This document shows positions 1 to 5,716 of a DNA stretch of 22,758 nucleotides, piece after piece. Under the pieces are notes generated by a model, which was not told the DNA's origin, did no database searches, and worked only from the letters and a program-made list of their open reading frames with translations. Source of the DNA: a virus. Both the position numbers and the translations under genes were made by a program. How positions within the stretch are numbered: the first letter of the stretch is position 1; each line of letters opens with the position of its first letter. Location: positions 1-22,758 of IMG/VR virus record IMGVR_UViG_3300035199_000056; one strand, given 5' to 3'.

Positions 1-37
1 CGAGGTCTATCTCGACGCGAGGAAAGGCAAGCAATGA
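1..37 (+). CDS. 3' end of an unidentified plus-strand gene (partial)
   Basis: Only the last eleven codons are visible (frame beginning at base 2, residues EVYLDARKGKQ, TGA at 35-37). The stop overlaps an ATG at 34 (ATGA), and that ten-codon ORF in turn ends at 64-66 overlapping the GTG at 63. This is the style of a tightly coupled phage operon. Frame 1 is also open to 66, so it is possible that frame 1 rather than frame 2 is the real upstream gene. The fragment is too short to assign a function; it shows only that plus-strand genes continue to the left of the window. Confidence 0.3.
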   Translation, partial: EVYLDARKGKQ

Positions 38-62
38 CAACTGCCACGACCACGGGGGCGGC

Positions 63-176
63 GTGAGCGCGTTCTCGCTGGACGGCTTCTTGTCGCAGCC
101 GTGGCAGGGTCCGCTGCTCCTCGTCATCGCAGTCCTCCTCGTCTGCGTTGTGGTCCATTACGTCGAGAGTCGATAA
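63..176 (+). CDS. Small single-span membrane protein, 37 aa
   Basis: GTG start at 63 overlaps the preceding stop (GTGA), and TAA is at 174-176. The product is 37 aa. A short polar N-terminus (SAFSLDGFLSQPWQG) is followed by an uninterrupted hydrophobic stretch of about 17 residues (roughly 18-34) and a polar end (HYVESR), so a single membrane span is predicted. The Shine-Dalgarno is weak (the G-run at 55-59). It sits at the end of what appears to be a plus-strand operon and just before the promoter at 180. Its function is unknown; tiny membrane proteins of this type are common in phage early and lysis regions. The start is supported mainly by the overlap. Confidence 0.45.
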   Translation: MSAFSLDGFLSQPWQGPLLLVIAVLLVCVVVHYVESR

Positions 177-179
177 GGC

Positions 180-209
180 TTGACGTAGGGGACACCTGTC
201 CCCCATATT
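180..209 (+). promoter_or_regulatory. Promoter of left plus-strand cassette with embedded dyad operator
   Basis: A TTGACG (180-185) lies 18 bp before CATATT (204-209), a reasonable sigma70-type pair. Between them is a perfect inverted repeat, GGGGACA-CC-TGTCCCC (188-203). A dyad between -35 and -10 is the usual place for a repressor operator. The same dyad and -10 recur upstream of the second plus-strand gene at 17155-17183. The regulator is not encoded in this window. The hexamers are inferred by eye. Confidence 0.5.
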
Positions 210-254
210 CCCTGTATGGCAAACAACCTTCGCAACAGGAGTACTGAGATGACC
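188..254 (+). repeat. Shared leader, copy A (direct repeat of 17162-17228)
   Basis: This 67-bp stretch aligns without gaps to 17162-17228; by eye about 54 of 67 positions are identical. The best-kept blocks are TGTCCCCCATATTC (197-210), CCTTCGCAACAGGAG (227-241) and GAGATGACC (246-254), which carry the operator arm plus -10, the Shine-Dalgarno, and the start codon. Similarity stops just after the start codon, where the two coding sequences become unrelated. Confidence 0.8.
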
Positions 255-806
255 TTCCCAGACATCATCATTCGATGGACCGACGAAGCGACCGAGACGA
301 CCGGCCTACTCTTCAAGGTCCGCGAGAATGCGTACCCGCGTTTCACCGGGGGAAACAAGTGGGGGGCGATGCGCTTCTACACGCTGGCCGAAGCCGAGGC
401 CGCGCTCGACGTTTGGGCCGAGGGGATGGACATCAACGACCTCGACGAGCTTCGCGAGAGCGGTCGGATCACGCTCGACACGCTCGGCGGGAAGTATGAT
501 ACCCGCGAGGAAGCCGAGGCGCTCCTCGAAGCGTTCCCCGGTCGCATCGTCGCAGACGCTGGCCCGCACTGCTGGCCGCGCTTCAGCATCGTGACGCCGC
601 CCGCAGTAGGCGACAAGGTTTCGTATGCGTTCAACGGCGACTGCACACCAGACGGCGAGGTCGTGAAGGTCTCGAAGTCGCTCAAGGTCGTGACAACCTC
701 GACGGGCGCGAAGTTCTACCGCCGCCGTGAGTCGGGTGCGTGGATCAAGGACGGAACGTGGAGCCTAGTCCCCGGCCACGTCTCGAAAAGGAACCCTCAC
801 TTTTAG
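249..806 (+). CDS. Uncharacterised phage protein, 185 aa, left plus-strand cassette
   Basis: The start chosen is ATG 249, because AGGAG at 237-241 is 7 nt upstream and both are conserved in the second cassette. An in-frame ATG at 216 would add MANNLRNRSTE. The protein is soluble and acidic in its first half, with two similar helical segments (FYTLAEAEAAL near residues 46-56 and YDTREEAEALLEAFP near 84-98). The C-terminal ~65 residues are rich in beta-prone sequence (GDKVSYAFNGD ... GTWSLVPGHVSKRNPHF). From memory that ending resembles uncharacterised phage proteins, but this is unverified. It is the only large plus-strand gene at this end, has its own promoter and terminator, and faces the late operon head-on. 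Function unknown; regulation by the dyad at 188-203 is inferred. Confidence 0.8.
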   Translation: MTFPDIIIRWTDEATETTGLLFKVRENAYPRFTGGNKWGAMRFYTLAEAEAALDVWAEGMDINDLDELRESGRITLDTLGGKYDTREEAEALLEAFPGRIVADAGPHCWPRFSIVTPPAVGDKVSYAFNGDCTPDGEVVKVSKSLKVVTTSTGAKFYRRRESGAWIKDGTWSLVPGHVSKRNPHF

Positions 807-826
807 AGAGCGGACCACCGCGAGGA

Positions 827-858
827 GAGAGGGGGCCGAGAGGCCCCCTCTCTTTTTT
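827..858 (+). terminator. Rho-independent terminator of left plus-strand cassette
   Basis: A perfect 11-bp stem GAGAGGGGGCC/GGCCCCCTCTC (827-837 with 842-852) closes on a GAGA tetraloop and is followed by six T (853-858). It lies 21 nt after the stop of the 185-aa gene. Read on the minus strand there is no T-tract, so it acts mainly for the plus-strand transcript, although the hairpin also sits at the end of the converging late operon. Confidence 0.92.
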
Positions 859-890
859 GTCCATAAGCCCCGAATTCGCCCCGTTCAGGC

Positions 891-1529
891 TCAGTTGCTT
901 AGAAGAAACCCCAAGGCGGCTCCGACCGCTACCAGCGGAACGCCGACCTTGGCCGAACGCAGGAAGCGCAGACTGAATGGCGGATTGAGGAGTTGCTGAA
1001 GCTGCCCGATGCCGACCGCCTGCTGCTGGATCTCCGCGCGCAGGCTCGCCTCCAGATCGACCCCGAGGTCGACGAGATCCATGAGCGAGGCGTTCGCGGT
1101 ACGGAGCGACACGTTCGCCAATCGCACGACGCTCAACTGAGACTCCAGCGCACTGGTCTCAGTGGCGTGCTCGGCCACCAGCGAGTCGACGAGCCCGAGC
1201 GTCGTCGAATCGACACGCGCTCGAATCGAGTCGGCCAAGGTGCTCGCTCTCGCCCTGGCGCGTTGGGCGCGCTCATTCGCCGCCTCAAGCTCGCGAGCCC
1301 AGCGGAGCGAGTCCGATTGCAAGGCTTCCCGTTGGGCCTCCACGACAAGCCGTAGGCTGTCCTCACGCATCTCCAGCGGTACACGCGCCTCGACCAGCGT
1401 GGCTATAGAGTCGGACGCGACATCGAGCACCTCGCGAGCACGGGCGGCTCCCAACACGCTATAGATGCCATGAGCCAACAGGACGACGAGCAGCGCGAGG
1501 ACCACGACCAGCCAGCGCACGTTGGTCAT
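891..1529 (-). CDS. Spanin-like membrane-anchored coiled-coil protein, 212 aa
   Basis: The start is ATG 1529, which overlaps the upstream 42-aa gene as ATGA; the longer open frame to 1637 has no support. Residues 5-27 form a strongly hydrophobic N-terminal anchor (WLVVVLALLVVLLAHGIY). Residues ~30-180 are a long, Ala/Glu/Arg/Leu-rich helical region with coiled-coil character. The end (193-211, AKVGVPLVAVGAALGFLL) is a second hydrophobic segment. Position after the endolysin and the anchor-plus-coil layout fit an Rz/i-spanin role, linking inner and outer membranes at lysis. The second C-terminal hydrophobic segment is not typical of i-spanins, and no lipobox partner is evident, so the role is inferred. 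It is the last gene of the late operon. Confidence 0.75.
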   Translation of the reverse strand: MTNVRWLVVVLALLVVLLAHGIYSVLGAARAREVLDVASDSIATLVEARVPLEMREDSLRLVVEAQREALQSDSLRWARELEAANERAQRARARASTLADSIRARVDSTTLGLVDSLVAEHATETSALESQLSVVRLANVSLRTANASLMDLVDLGVDLEASLRAEIQQQAVGIGQLQQLLNPPFSLRFLRSAKVGVPLVAVGAALGFLLSN

Positions 1530-1654
1530 TGCTGCTCCAGTTCGCGGAACTGCTGGAGCTTCGTTGGCTCGTCCGGCCCGAGGCCCACTACCAGTGCCAG
1601 CAAGACGGAGCCCGTGATGAGGGCGAGGCAGGCCCAACGCGAGATTCTCACCAT
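1526..1654 (-). CDS. Hidden 42-aa membrane protein in the lysis cassette
   Basis: ATG 1654 to TGA 1526-1528. The start overlaps the endolysin stop by 7 nt (ATGGTGA; GTG 1651 is an alternative start), and the stop overlaps the next gene's start as ATGA, so it is bracketed by coupling signals on both sides. The N-terminus MVRISRWACLALITGSVLLA runs into LVVGLG, one membrane span or uncleaved signal (about 6-26), followed by a short charged tail ending in FRELEQQ. A Cys at position 9 is not within a normal lipobox, so an Rz1-type o-spanin is not supported. It may be a holin/antiholin accessory or a lysis-timing peptide. Function unassigned. Confidence 0.65.
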   Translation of the reverse strand: MVRISRWACLALITGSVLLALVVGLGPDEPTKLQQFRELEQQ

Positions 1655-2112
1655 CGGGCAGGTGATGGACGAGCGATCATTCCACGAATATCCAGATGCG
1701 TGAAGGATTTGTAACGGCCTATGCCTAAGAGTTTGGCGTCTGGGTGGTCTTCTAACATATCCGCGACCTCATCCGGCGTGAATCCCGGCTTGATGATATC
1801 GGCTGCGCCACAGGTCAAGTGCATAGATCCCGTGACGCCACCGACAGCGTGGTTATAGAGGGAATCGCGATACCAACTGTTGACGCGCACCGGCATTGGC
1901 CTGCGCGCTGCACGGAGATCGCACAGGACGCGACAGAGCATAATCGCGTTTGAGATCAGGTGGGCCGGTGGCACCTTGAGACGCTGCGCTGGGAACGAAG
2001 ATGATGCTGCACACACGCGCCCCGCATCGCATATCTCTAATGGGTGGAAGTGGTCGATGCCCTCCGCTTCGAGGGCCTCGCCACAGACCTCGACCCATTC
2101 ATTTTTCGTCAT
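1648..2112 (-). CDS. Endolysin, M15-family peptidase (D-Ala-D-Ala carboxypeptidase-like), 154 aa
   Basis: It shows the zinc-peptidase pattern of Peptidase_M15_3: VNSWYRD near residues 76-82, SMHLTCGAADI (His98 and Asp105, spacing H-x6-D) and the distal FTHLDIRG (His139, Asp141). These are the expected metal ligands and catalytic residues. The 154-aa length fits a single-domain phage endolysin that cleaves the peptide part of peptidoglycan. There is no signal peptide, so it would need a holin for release. ATG 2112 overlaps the upstream holin-like gene by 14 nt, and the coding end overlaps the 42-aa gene. A tail-associated or virion M15 domain is the alternative, but the lysis-gene neighbourhood favours endolysin. 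Confidence 0.85.
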   Translation of the reverse strand: MTKNEWVEVCGEALEAEGIDHFHPLEICDAGRVCAASSSFPAQRLKVPPAHLISNAIMLCRVLCDLRAARRPMPVRVNSWYRDSLYNHAVGGVTGSMHLTCGAADIIKPGFTPDEVADMLEDHPDAKLLGIGRYKSFTHLDIRGMIARPSPARW

Positions 2113-2410
2113 CGCTGAACGCCGGATCGTTGTCTAGCAGTTTGGGTCTGCGCGGCTCCTTGCGCGCTGCGGCGATCCCGCTCGCGACGGCCCCGATTTG
2201 TGGGCCGATGTGCTGACTTATTCTAGGACCGGCGGTCCACGCGCAGAGGCCCATCACCAGCGAGCCCAAGACTACCCAGGCCGGATCAGGAACCGCGAAC
2301 CATGTAGACGCCGCATCGACGACGATGACGAGCGCGAGGAAGATCATCGTCACGACAAGCAGTCGCCGTGCCGCCGATGGCTGTCCGCGCTCGTCGCTGA
2401 GTACGCTCAT
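2099..2410 (-). CDS. Holin-like protein with two membrane spans, 103 aa
   Basis: Two hydrophobic segments (about 17-34, LLVVTMIFLALVIVVDAA, and 44-60, WVVLGSLVMGLCAW) are separated by a short turn. They are preceded by a charged N-terminus and followed by a basic then acidic tail (RKEPRRPK ... DDEK). The size, two-span topology and place immediately upstream of the endolysin are what class II holins look like. The ATGA overlap at 2407-2410 couples it to the preceding coiled-coil membrane gene. No family could be recognised, so holin is an inference from topology and context. Confidence 0.65.
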   Translation of the reverse strand: MSVLSDERGQPSAARRLLVVTMIFLALVIVVDAASTWFAVPDPAWVVLGSLVMGLCAWTAGPRISQHIGPQIGAVASGIAAARKEPRRPKLLDNDPAFSDDEK

Positions 2411-2700
2411 CGCGAGTCCGAACGACGGTCCTTGAGGCCATCGGTCACCCAGCCCTCCAGCCGCTCCATCCAGCTTTGCTGTAATGTGGCCGTAGACTTG
2501 ATCCCTGAGATTGTCGCCTTGATCGCTGCGATTTCGGCACTTTGCTCGGCGTCACTTTCCAGTAATTTTTCTAAAGACGCTCGGCACTCAGCAACGTCTT
2601 CCTTCAAGCCATTGATTGCGTACTTCGTTCCGAGAACCGCTACTCCACACGCAATAGCGATGGTGCCTATTCGCAGCACAACATCCAGCGGAATATCCAC
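2407..2700 (-). CDS. Membrane-anchored coiled-coil protein, 97 aa, possible holin partner
   Basis: GTG start at 2700; the stop overlaps the next start as ATGA. One N-terminal hydrophobic segment (about 7-25, VVLRIGTIAIACGVAVLGT) is followed by a Glu/Ala/Lys-rich helix (30-70) that looks like a coiled coil, and then a charged tail. The single-anchor-plus-coil plan is common in phage lysis-region proteins (some called holin, antiholin or DUF2730-like). No Shine-Dalgarno is obvious before the GTG, so translation may depend on coupling from the upstream gene, whose stop is 1 nt away. Function inferred only from context. Confidence 0.65.
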   Translation of the reverse strand: MDIPLDVVLRIGTIAIACGVAVLGTKYAINGLKEDVAECRASLEKLLESDAEQSAEIAAIKATISGIKSTATLQQSWMERLEGWVTDGLKDRRSDSR

Positions 2701-2701
2701 C

Positions 2702-3028
2702 CTATGCTGCCGCAGCGGCTACCCGCGCCAGAACTCCCACGTGGTCCTCGAAGTGATATTGGACGTCACTGCTGATGAATTGATACGGCTCGCGCCCTGC
2801 GGGGCGTCCGCGATTATTCGCCTGCTCTAGTAGGTCATCAAATTCAAGGCCGGTCACGGTGTAGTCCCAGCGAGAGCCGAGCGAGCATATCACGAAGTCG
2901 TCGCCGCTGGCCGTGCCGTAAAAGCCACGGACGGCCACGCCATTCGGCACCTTTTGCTCGCTGATAACCCCGATATGCGTGGAGCCATCTGCGGGTGCTT
3001 CCAGCGCGAAGGTGTACAGGATGCTCAT
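2702..3028 (-). CDS. Uncharacterised phage protein, 108 aa
   Basis: ATG 3028 has an AGAAAGGA ribosome site in the 18-nt gap after the fibre gene. The product is soluble with no membrane segment. It has alternating hydrophobic sequence in its first half (FALEAPADGSTHIGVISE), GLEFDDLLEQANN in the middle and an alanine-rich end (ARVAAAAA). It lies between the tail fibre gene and the lysis genes, a slot often taken by fibre-assembly helpers or small virion proteins. No family recognised. Confidence 0.7.
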   Translation of the reverse strand: MSILYTFALEAPADGSTHIGVISEQKVPNGVAVRGFYGTASGDDFVICSLGSRWDYTVTGLEFDDLLEQANNRGRPAGREPYQFISSDVQYHFEDHVGVLARVAAAAA

Positions 3029-3046
3029 GTGATTGTGTCCTTTCTG

Positions 3047-4930
3047 TTAGGCCGTGAGTGGTCCCACAGTTGCTCCGTTGATGCGGACATACAAGCCAGC
3101 GGTGGTAGTCCAGATGTCGCCATTTACCGGCGATGTGGGGGCAGCACCGTGCGGCAGTCGTAGACCAGCAGAACTAGTGGTCGAGAGGACGGTAGTGACT
3201 AGGCCCCCGAAGTAACTCGACCCTGAAGCAATGTGGAGCGCGTCGTTCAGCACACCCTCTGTCGGTGCGTTTTTGATGTACAATGTTGACGCGATCCCAA
3301 TCGTGCCGGTGCCCGAGAGGTTGTTCGTGATATCAGGCTGGTCCACGGAAAGTGCCGCCATCACCGCTACCGACTGATCGGCCACCGTTTGCGTTGTTAG
3401 TGATCCGGCAATCTTGACCAACTCTATCGCAGACGTATCACCCGCCGCGCCGGTTATCGTCATGCCGAAGCTCCAGCCAGCCGCGCTAGTTGCAGACCCG
3501 TCACTCGTAAAGCCACCGCGAGCCGTGAACGCCCTGTACCCCTGCGCGCCGCCGCCTGCGAGGCAGTTAGGGCCGGTGCCGGTGTTCGTGAACACACCAG
3601 TCATAGAAACGTCACCAGCGGCGAGGCTCGCTATCGTGCCGAGGCTAGTGATCTGGGTCTGCGCGGCTTCGACATTCAGTGTGACCGTGCCAGTAGTGCC
3701 ACCGCCTGACAACCCCGTGCCAGCAGTTACTCCCGTGATATCGCCACCGACTGACGCCCAAGTCGGCACGCCGCTCGCTAGCATCAATACCTCGGTATCG
3801 CTGCCCTTCGCGAGCTTGGCGAGCGTAGTCGCGCCACTCGCGTAGATGATGTCGCCAGCAGCATAACTCGCCAGTCCCGTGCCGCCTTGGTTCACCGCCA
3901 CGGTCGTGCCCTGCCACGTGCCGCTGGTTATCGTGCCCGTCGTGACAAGCGAACTGTCCCCAGGATAGGCGGTCGCGTCACTGAGGTTGAACGCTGGCGT
4001 GGTGTCGGCTCCTCCAAGGGACAGGCTGACGCCGCCGTAGGCGACCGTGCTGTTGGTGAGCGAACCATTCGCGATAGCTGAGAGGGTGTTGGTCGAGCCC
4101 GAGATGCTCTTGTTGGTCAGCGTGTCGGTCGTTGCCTTGCCCACCAGCGTGTCCGTGCTTGTGGGCAGGGTGACCGTCCCAGTGTTGGAAATCGAACTGA
4201 TGACTGGAGTCGTGAGCGTCTTGTTGGTGAGGGTCTGGCTACCACTCAACGTCGCCACCGTCGAGTCGATGGCGAAGGTGACCGTGGTGCTCGACGCACT
4301 CGACGCGAGACCCGTGCCACCCGCCAGCGTCAACGACTCAGAGTCGAGGTCGATGTCGATGTTGCCGCTGTCGCTGATAATGTCGAGGTCTTGAGCCGTC
4401 ACCTGTGCATCCACGTAGGTCTTGATCGCGCCCTGCGTAGCGAGAAGCGTAGCCGATCCGGTAGCCACGCCACCGTTGTCGATGCCAGTGACGGTCGCCC
4501 CAGATGCCAGGGCGAGGCTAGTGCTCCCGCTGATCGTCGTGAATGAGGCAGCGCCAGCGGTGAGCGCCGAGGAGCCGATGTCGATAGCTCCGAAGCCGCT
4601 GGTGATCGAGCCCGAGTTGAGTGCTCCGGTAGTCACCAACGTGCTGTCGCCAACGTAGGCGGGCGTCAGCGTCCCGGCAGAGTCGTCGTAGGTCCATGTG
4701 AGCCCACCGCCTGCCGAGTCCTGTATGAGCGCGGCCACGCGGTCGTCGACGTTCTCCGTGATCGTCTGATAGATCCACTCCGACGACGAGGTCGAGTAGG
4801 TCATCACCTCGCCATCTGTAGGCACGCCGGTCTCAATGGAGCGCCCACGCAGAGAGATCGCATCCCTCGAACTCGTTATCTCTAGCGTCTGTTGGGTGGC
4901 GTCGATTTCTAGCAGGGTGGGCGCGGCCAT
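3047..4930 (-). CDS. Tail fibre / receptor-binding structural protein, 627 aa, low-complexity beta repeats
   Basis: The protein is dominated by Ser/Thr/Gly/Ala repeats. Landmarks are the phage fibre motif SGSQTLTNKTLTTP (about 229-242) with a degenerate second copy TDTLTNKSISG (268-278). Another is a GGTGLASYAAGDIIYAS segment (349-365). Two related GDS(T/S)LVTTG elements (95-102 and 324-332) and a C-terminal APTSPVNGDIWTTTAGLYVRI (597-617) complete the set. These are typical of trimeric beta-helical fibres of environmental phages. No peptidase S74 chaperone is visible. It starts 1 nt after the BppU-like gene stop, consistent with a fibre attached via that baseplate protein. Host-binding role is inferred from the family pattern. 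Confidence 0.82.
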   Translation of the reverse strand: MAAPTLLEIDATQQTLEITSSRDAISLRGRSIETGVPTDGEVMTYSTSSSEWIYQTITENVDDRVAALIQDSAGGGLTWTYDDSAGTLTPAYVGDSTLVTTGALNSGSITSGFGAIDIGSSALTAGAASFTTISGSTSLALASGATVTGIDNGGVATGSATLLATQGAIKTYVDAQVTAQDLDIISDSGNIDIDLDSESLTLAGGTGLASSASSTTVTFAIDSTVATLSGSQTLTNKTLTTPVISSISNTGTVTLPTSTDTLVGKATTDTLTNKSISGSTNTLSAIANGSLTNSTVAYGGVSLSLGGADTTPAFNLSDATAYPGDSSLVTTGTITSGTWQGTTVAVNQGGTGLASYAAGDIIYASGATTLAKLAKGSDTEVLMLASGVPTWASVGGDITGVTAGTGLSGGGTTGTVTLNVEAAQTQITSLGTIASLAAGDVSMTGVFTNTGTGPNCLAGGGAQGYRAFTARGGFTSDGSATSAAGWSFGMTITGAAGDTSAIELVKIAGSLTTQTVADQSVAVMAALSVDQPDITNNLSGTGTIGIASTLYIKNAPTEGVLNDALHIASGSSYFGGLVTTVLSTTSSAGLRLPHGAAPTSPVNGDIWTTTAGLYVRINGATVGPLTA

Positions 4931-4931
4931 T

Positions 4932-5291
4932 CTAGTTCCTCGTAACGCTAGGGGTGAACTCGCACGTCCCCTCGACCAGTCGGAGATTCGAGCCTGCGCT
5001 GTCGATCAGTTCGAGATCCCACACGCCAGGGCCAGGGGTGACCGCCGCCGTCTGCGTGTCTGTGAGCGCGATGACGATGGTGCCTGCGCTACCGCCTAGC
5101 GTGATGCCGGAGCCGCTGGTGAGTGCGATCAGAGCCGCCGAGTCGGACTGCTTGCGCCTGATGTCCATCGCAGCCGTGTAATTGCTCAAGTCAACGGTGG
5201 CTGATTTCGCGCTTGTCACGTACCACGTCATGGTGACACTGAACTCCGAGTATGTCGGAATCTCGAAATGGACTGGTCCGGCAGTAGCCAT
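4932..5291 (-). CDS. Tail/baseplate accessory protein with BppU-N-like beta domain, 119 aa
   Basis: The sequence follows a common phage pattern: a beta-rich opening, YTAAMDIRRKQSD (about 38-50), an ITLGGSAGTIVIALTD strand pair (64-79), and GVWDLELIDSAGSNLRLVEG followed by a VTR-containing end. This resembles the N-terminal domain of baseplate upper proteins and Ig-like adaptor proteins found next to fibre genes. It is likely to dock the 627-aa fibre onto the tail tip. It sits between the 120-aa gene (9-nt gap) and the fibre gene (1-nt gap). The domain name is by pattern memory. Confidence 0.7.
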   Translation of the reverse strand: MATAGPVHFEIPTYSEFSVTMTWYVTSAKSATVDLSNYTAAMDIRRKQSDSAALIALTSGSGITLGGSAGTIVIALTDTQTAAVTPGPGVWDLELIDSAGSNLRLVEGTCEFTPSVTRN

Positions 5292-5300
5292 CCTCCCCCC

Positions 5301-5663
5301 CTAGTTCTCCGGTGCGGCTGTCGTAGTGTTGGCAGCGAAATCTAACCGATCCAGCACGCCAGGGATGCAGCGCACGCTCCACGTCTGGAAACGTCCGATA
5401 CCACGATCCAAGTGGTCGCGCAGCGTGTCCGGTGCCCCTGCGGGCAATTCGAGCTTGATGTCGCGCTCGATGGTATACATACGCGGCAGGCCGTTTGACT
5501 CAGCGCCTATCGCCTGCCCCGCGTCCTCGAAGGCGCTGAGTATGTCGTTGAGGTTCCGCTGCTCACCTACCGACTCGACCGAACTGGTGATCAGTATCCG
5601 GTAGATCGTCTCGTATTCGTGTTGGTTGAGTTTCACTCTTGGCATCGTTCGCTGTCCGTTCAT
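5301..5663 (-). CDS. Uncharacterised tail-region protein, 120 aa (start uncertain)
   Basis: It lies between the hub gene and the BppU-like gene, so a tail-tip or fibre-assembly role is likely by position only. The N-terminus MPRVKLNQHEYETIYRILI would be the first residues if ATG 5645 were used. ATG 5663 adds six residues; neither start has a convincing Shine-Dalgarno. Helical first half, beta-prone middle (MYTIERDIKLELP), then RFQTWSVRCIPGVLDRLDF and a Thr/Ala-rich end. No family recognised. The 53-bp gap upstream (5664-5716) is unusually long and more A+T-rich than this operon's norm but shows no clear promoter. Confidence 0.68.
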   Translation of the reverse strand: MNGQRTMPRVKLNQHEYETIYRILITSSVESVGEQRNLNDILSAFEDAGQAIGAESNGLPRMYTIERDIKLELPAGAPDTLRDHLDRGIGRFQTWSVRCIPGVLDRLDFAANTTTAAPEN

Positions 5664-5716
5664 CAGAGGGCTATAGGTTGCTCTATTCTACTACCGTGCA
5701 TCGCTATCTACTAATG

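Noticed and set aside
827-890. The 827-852 hairpin as a terminator also for the late minus-strand operon
   Set aside because: No T-tract follows the stem on the minus strand, so intrinsic termination is not supported in that direction.
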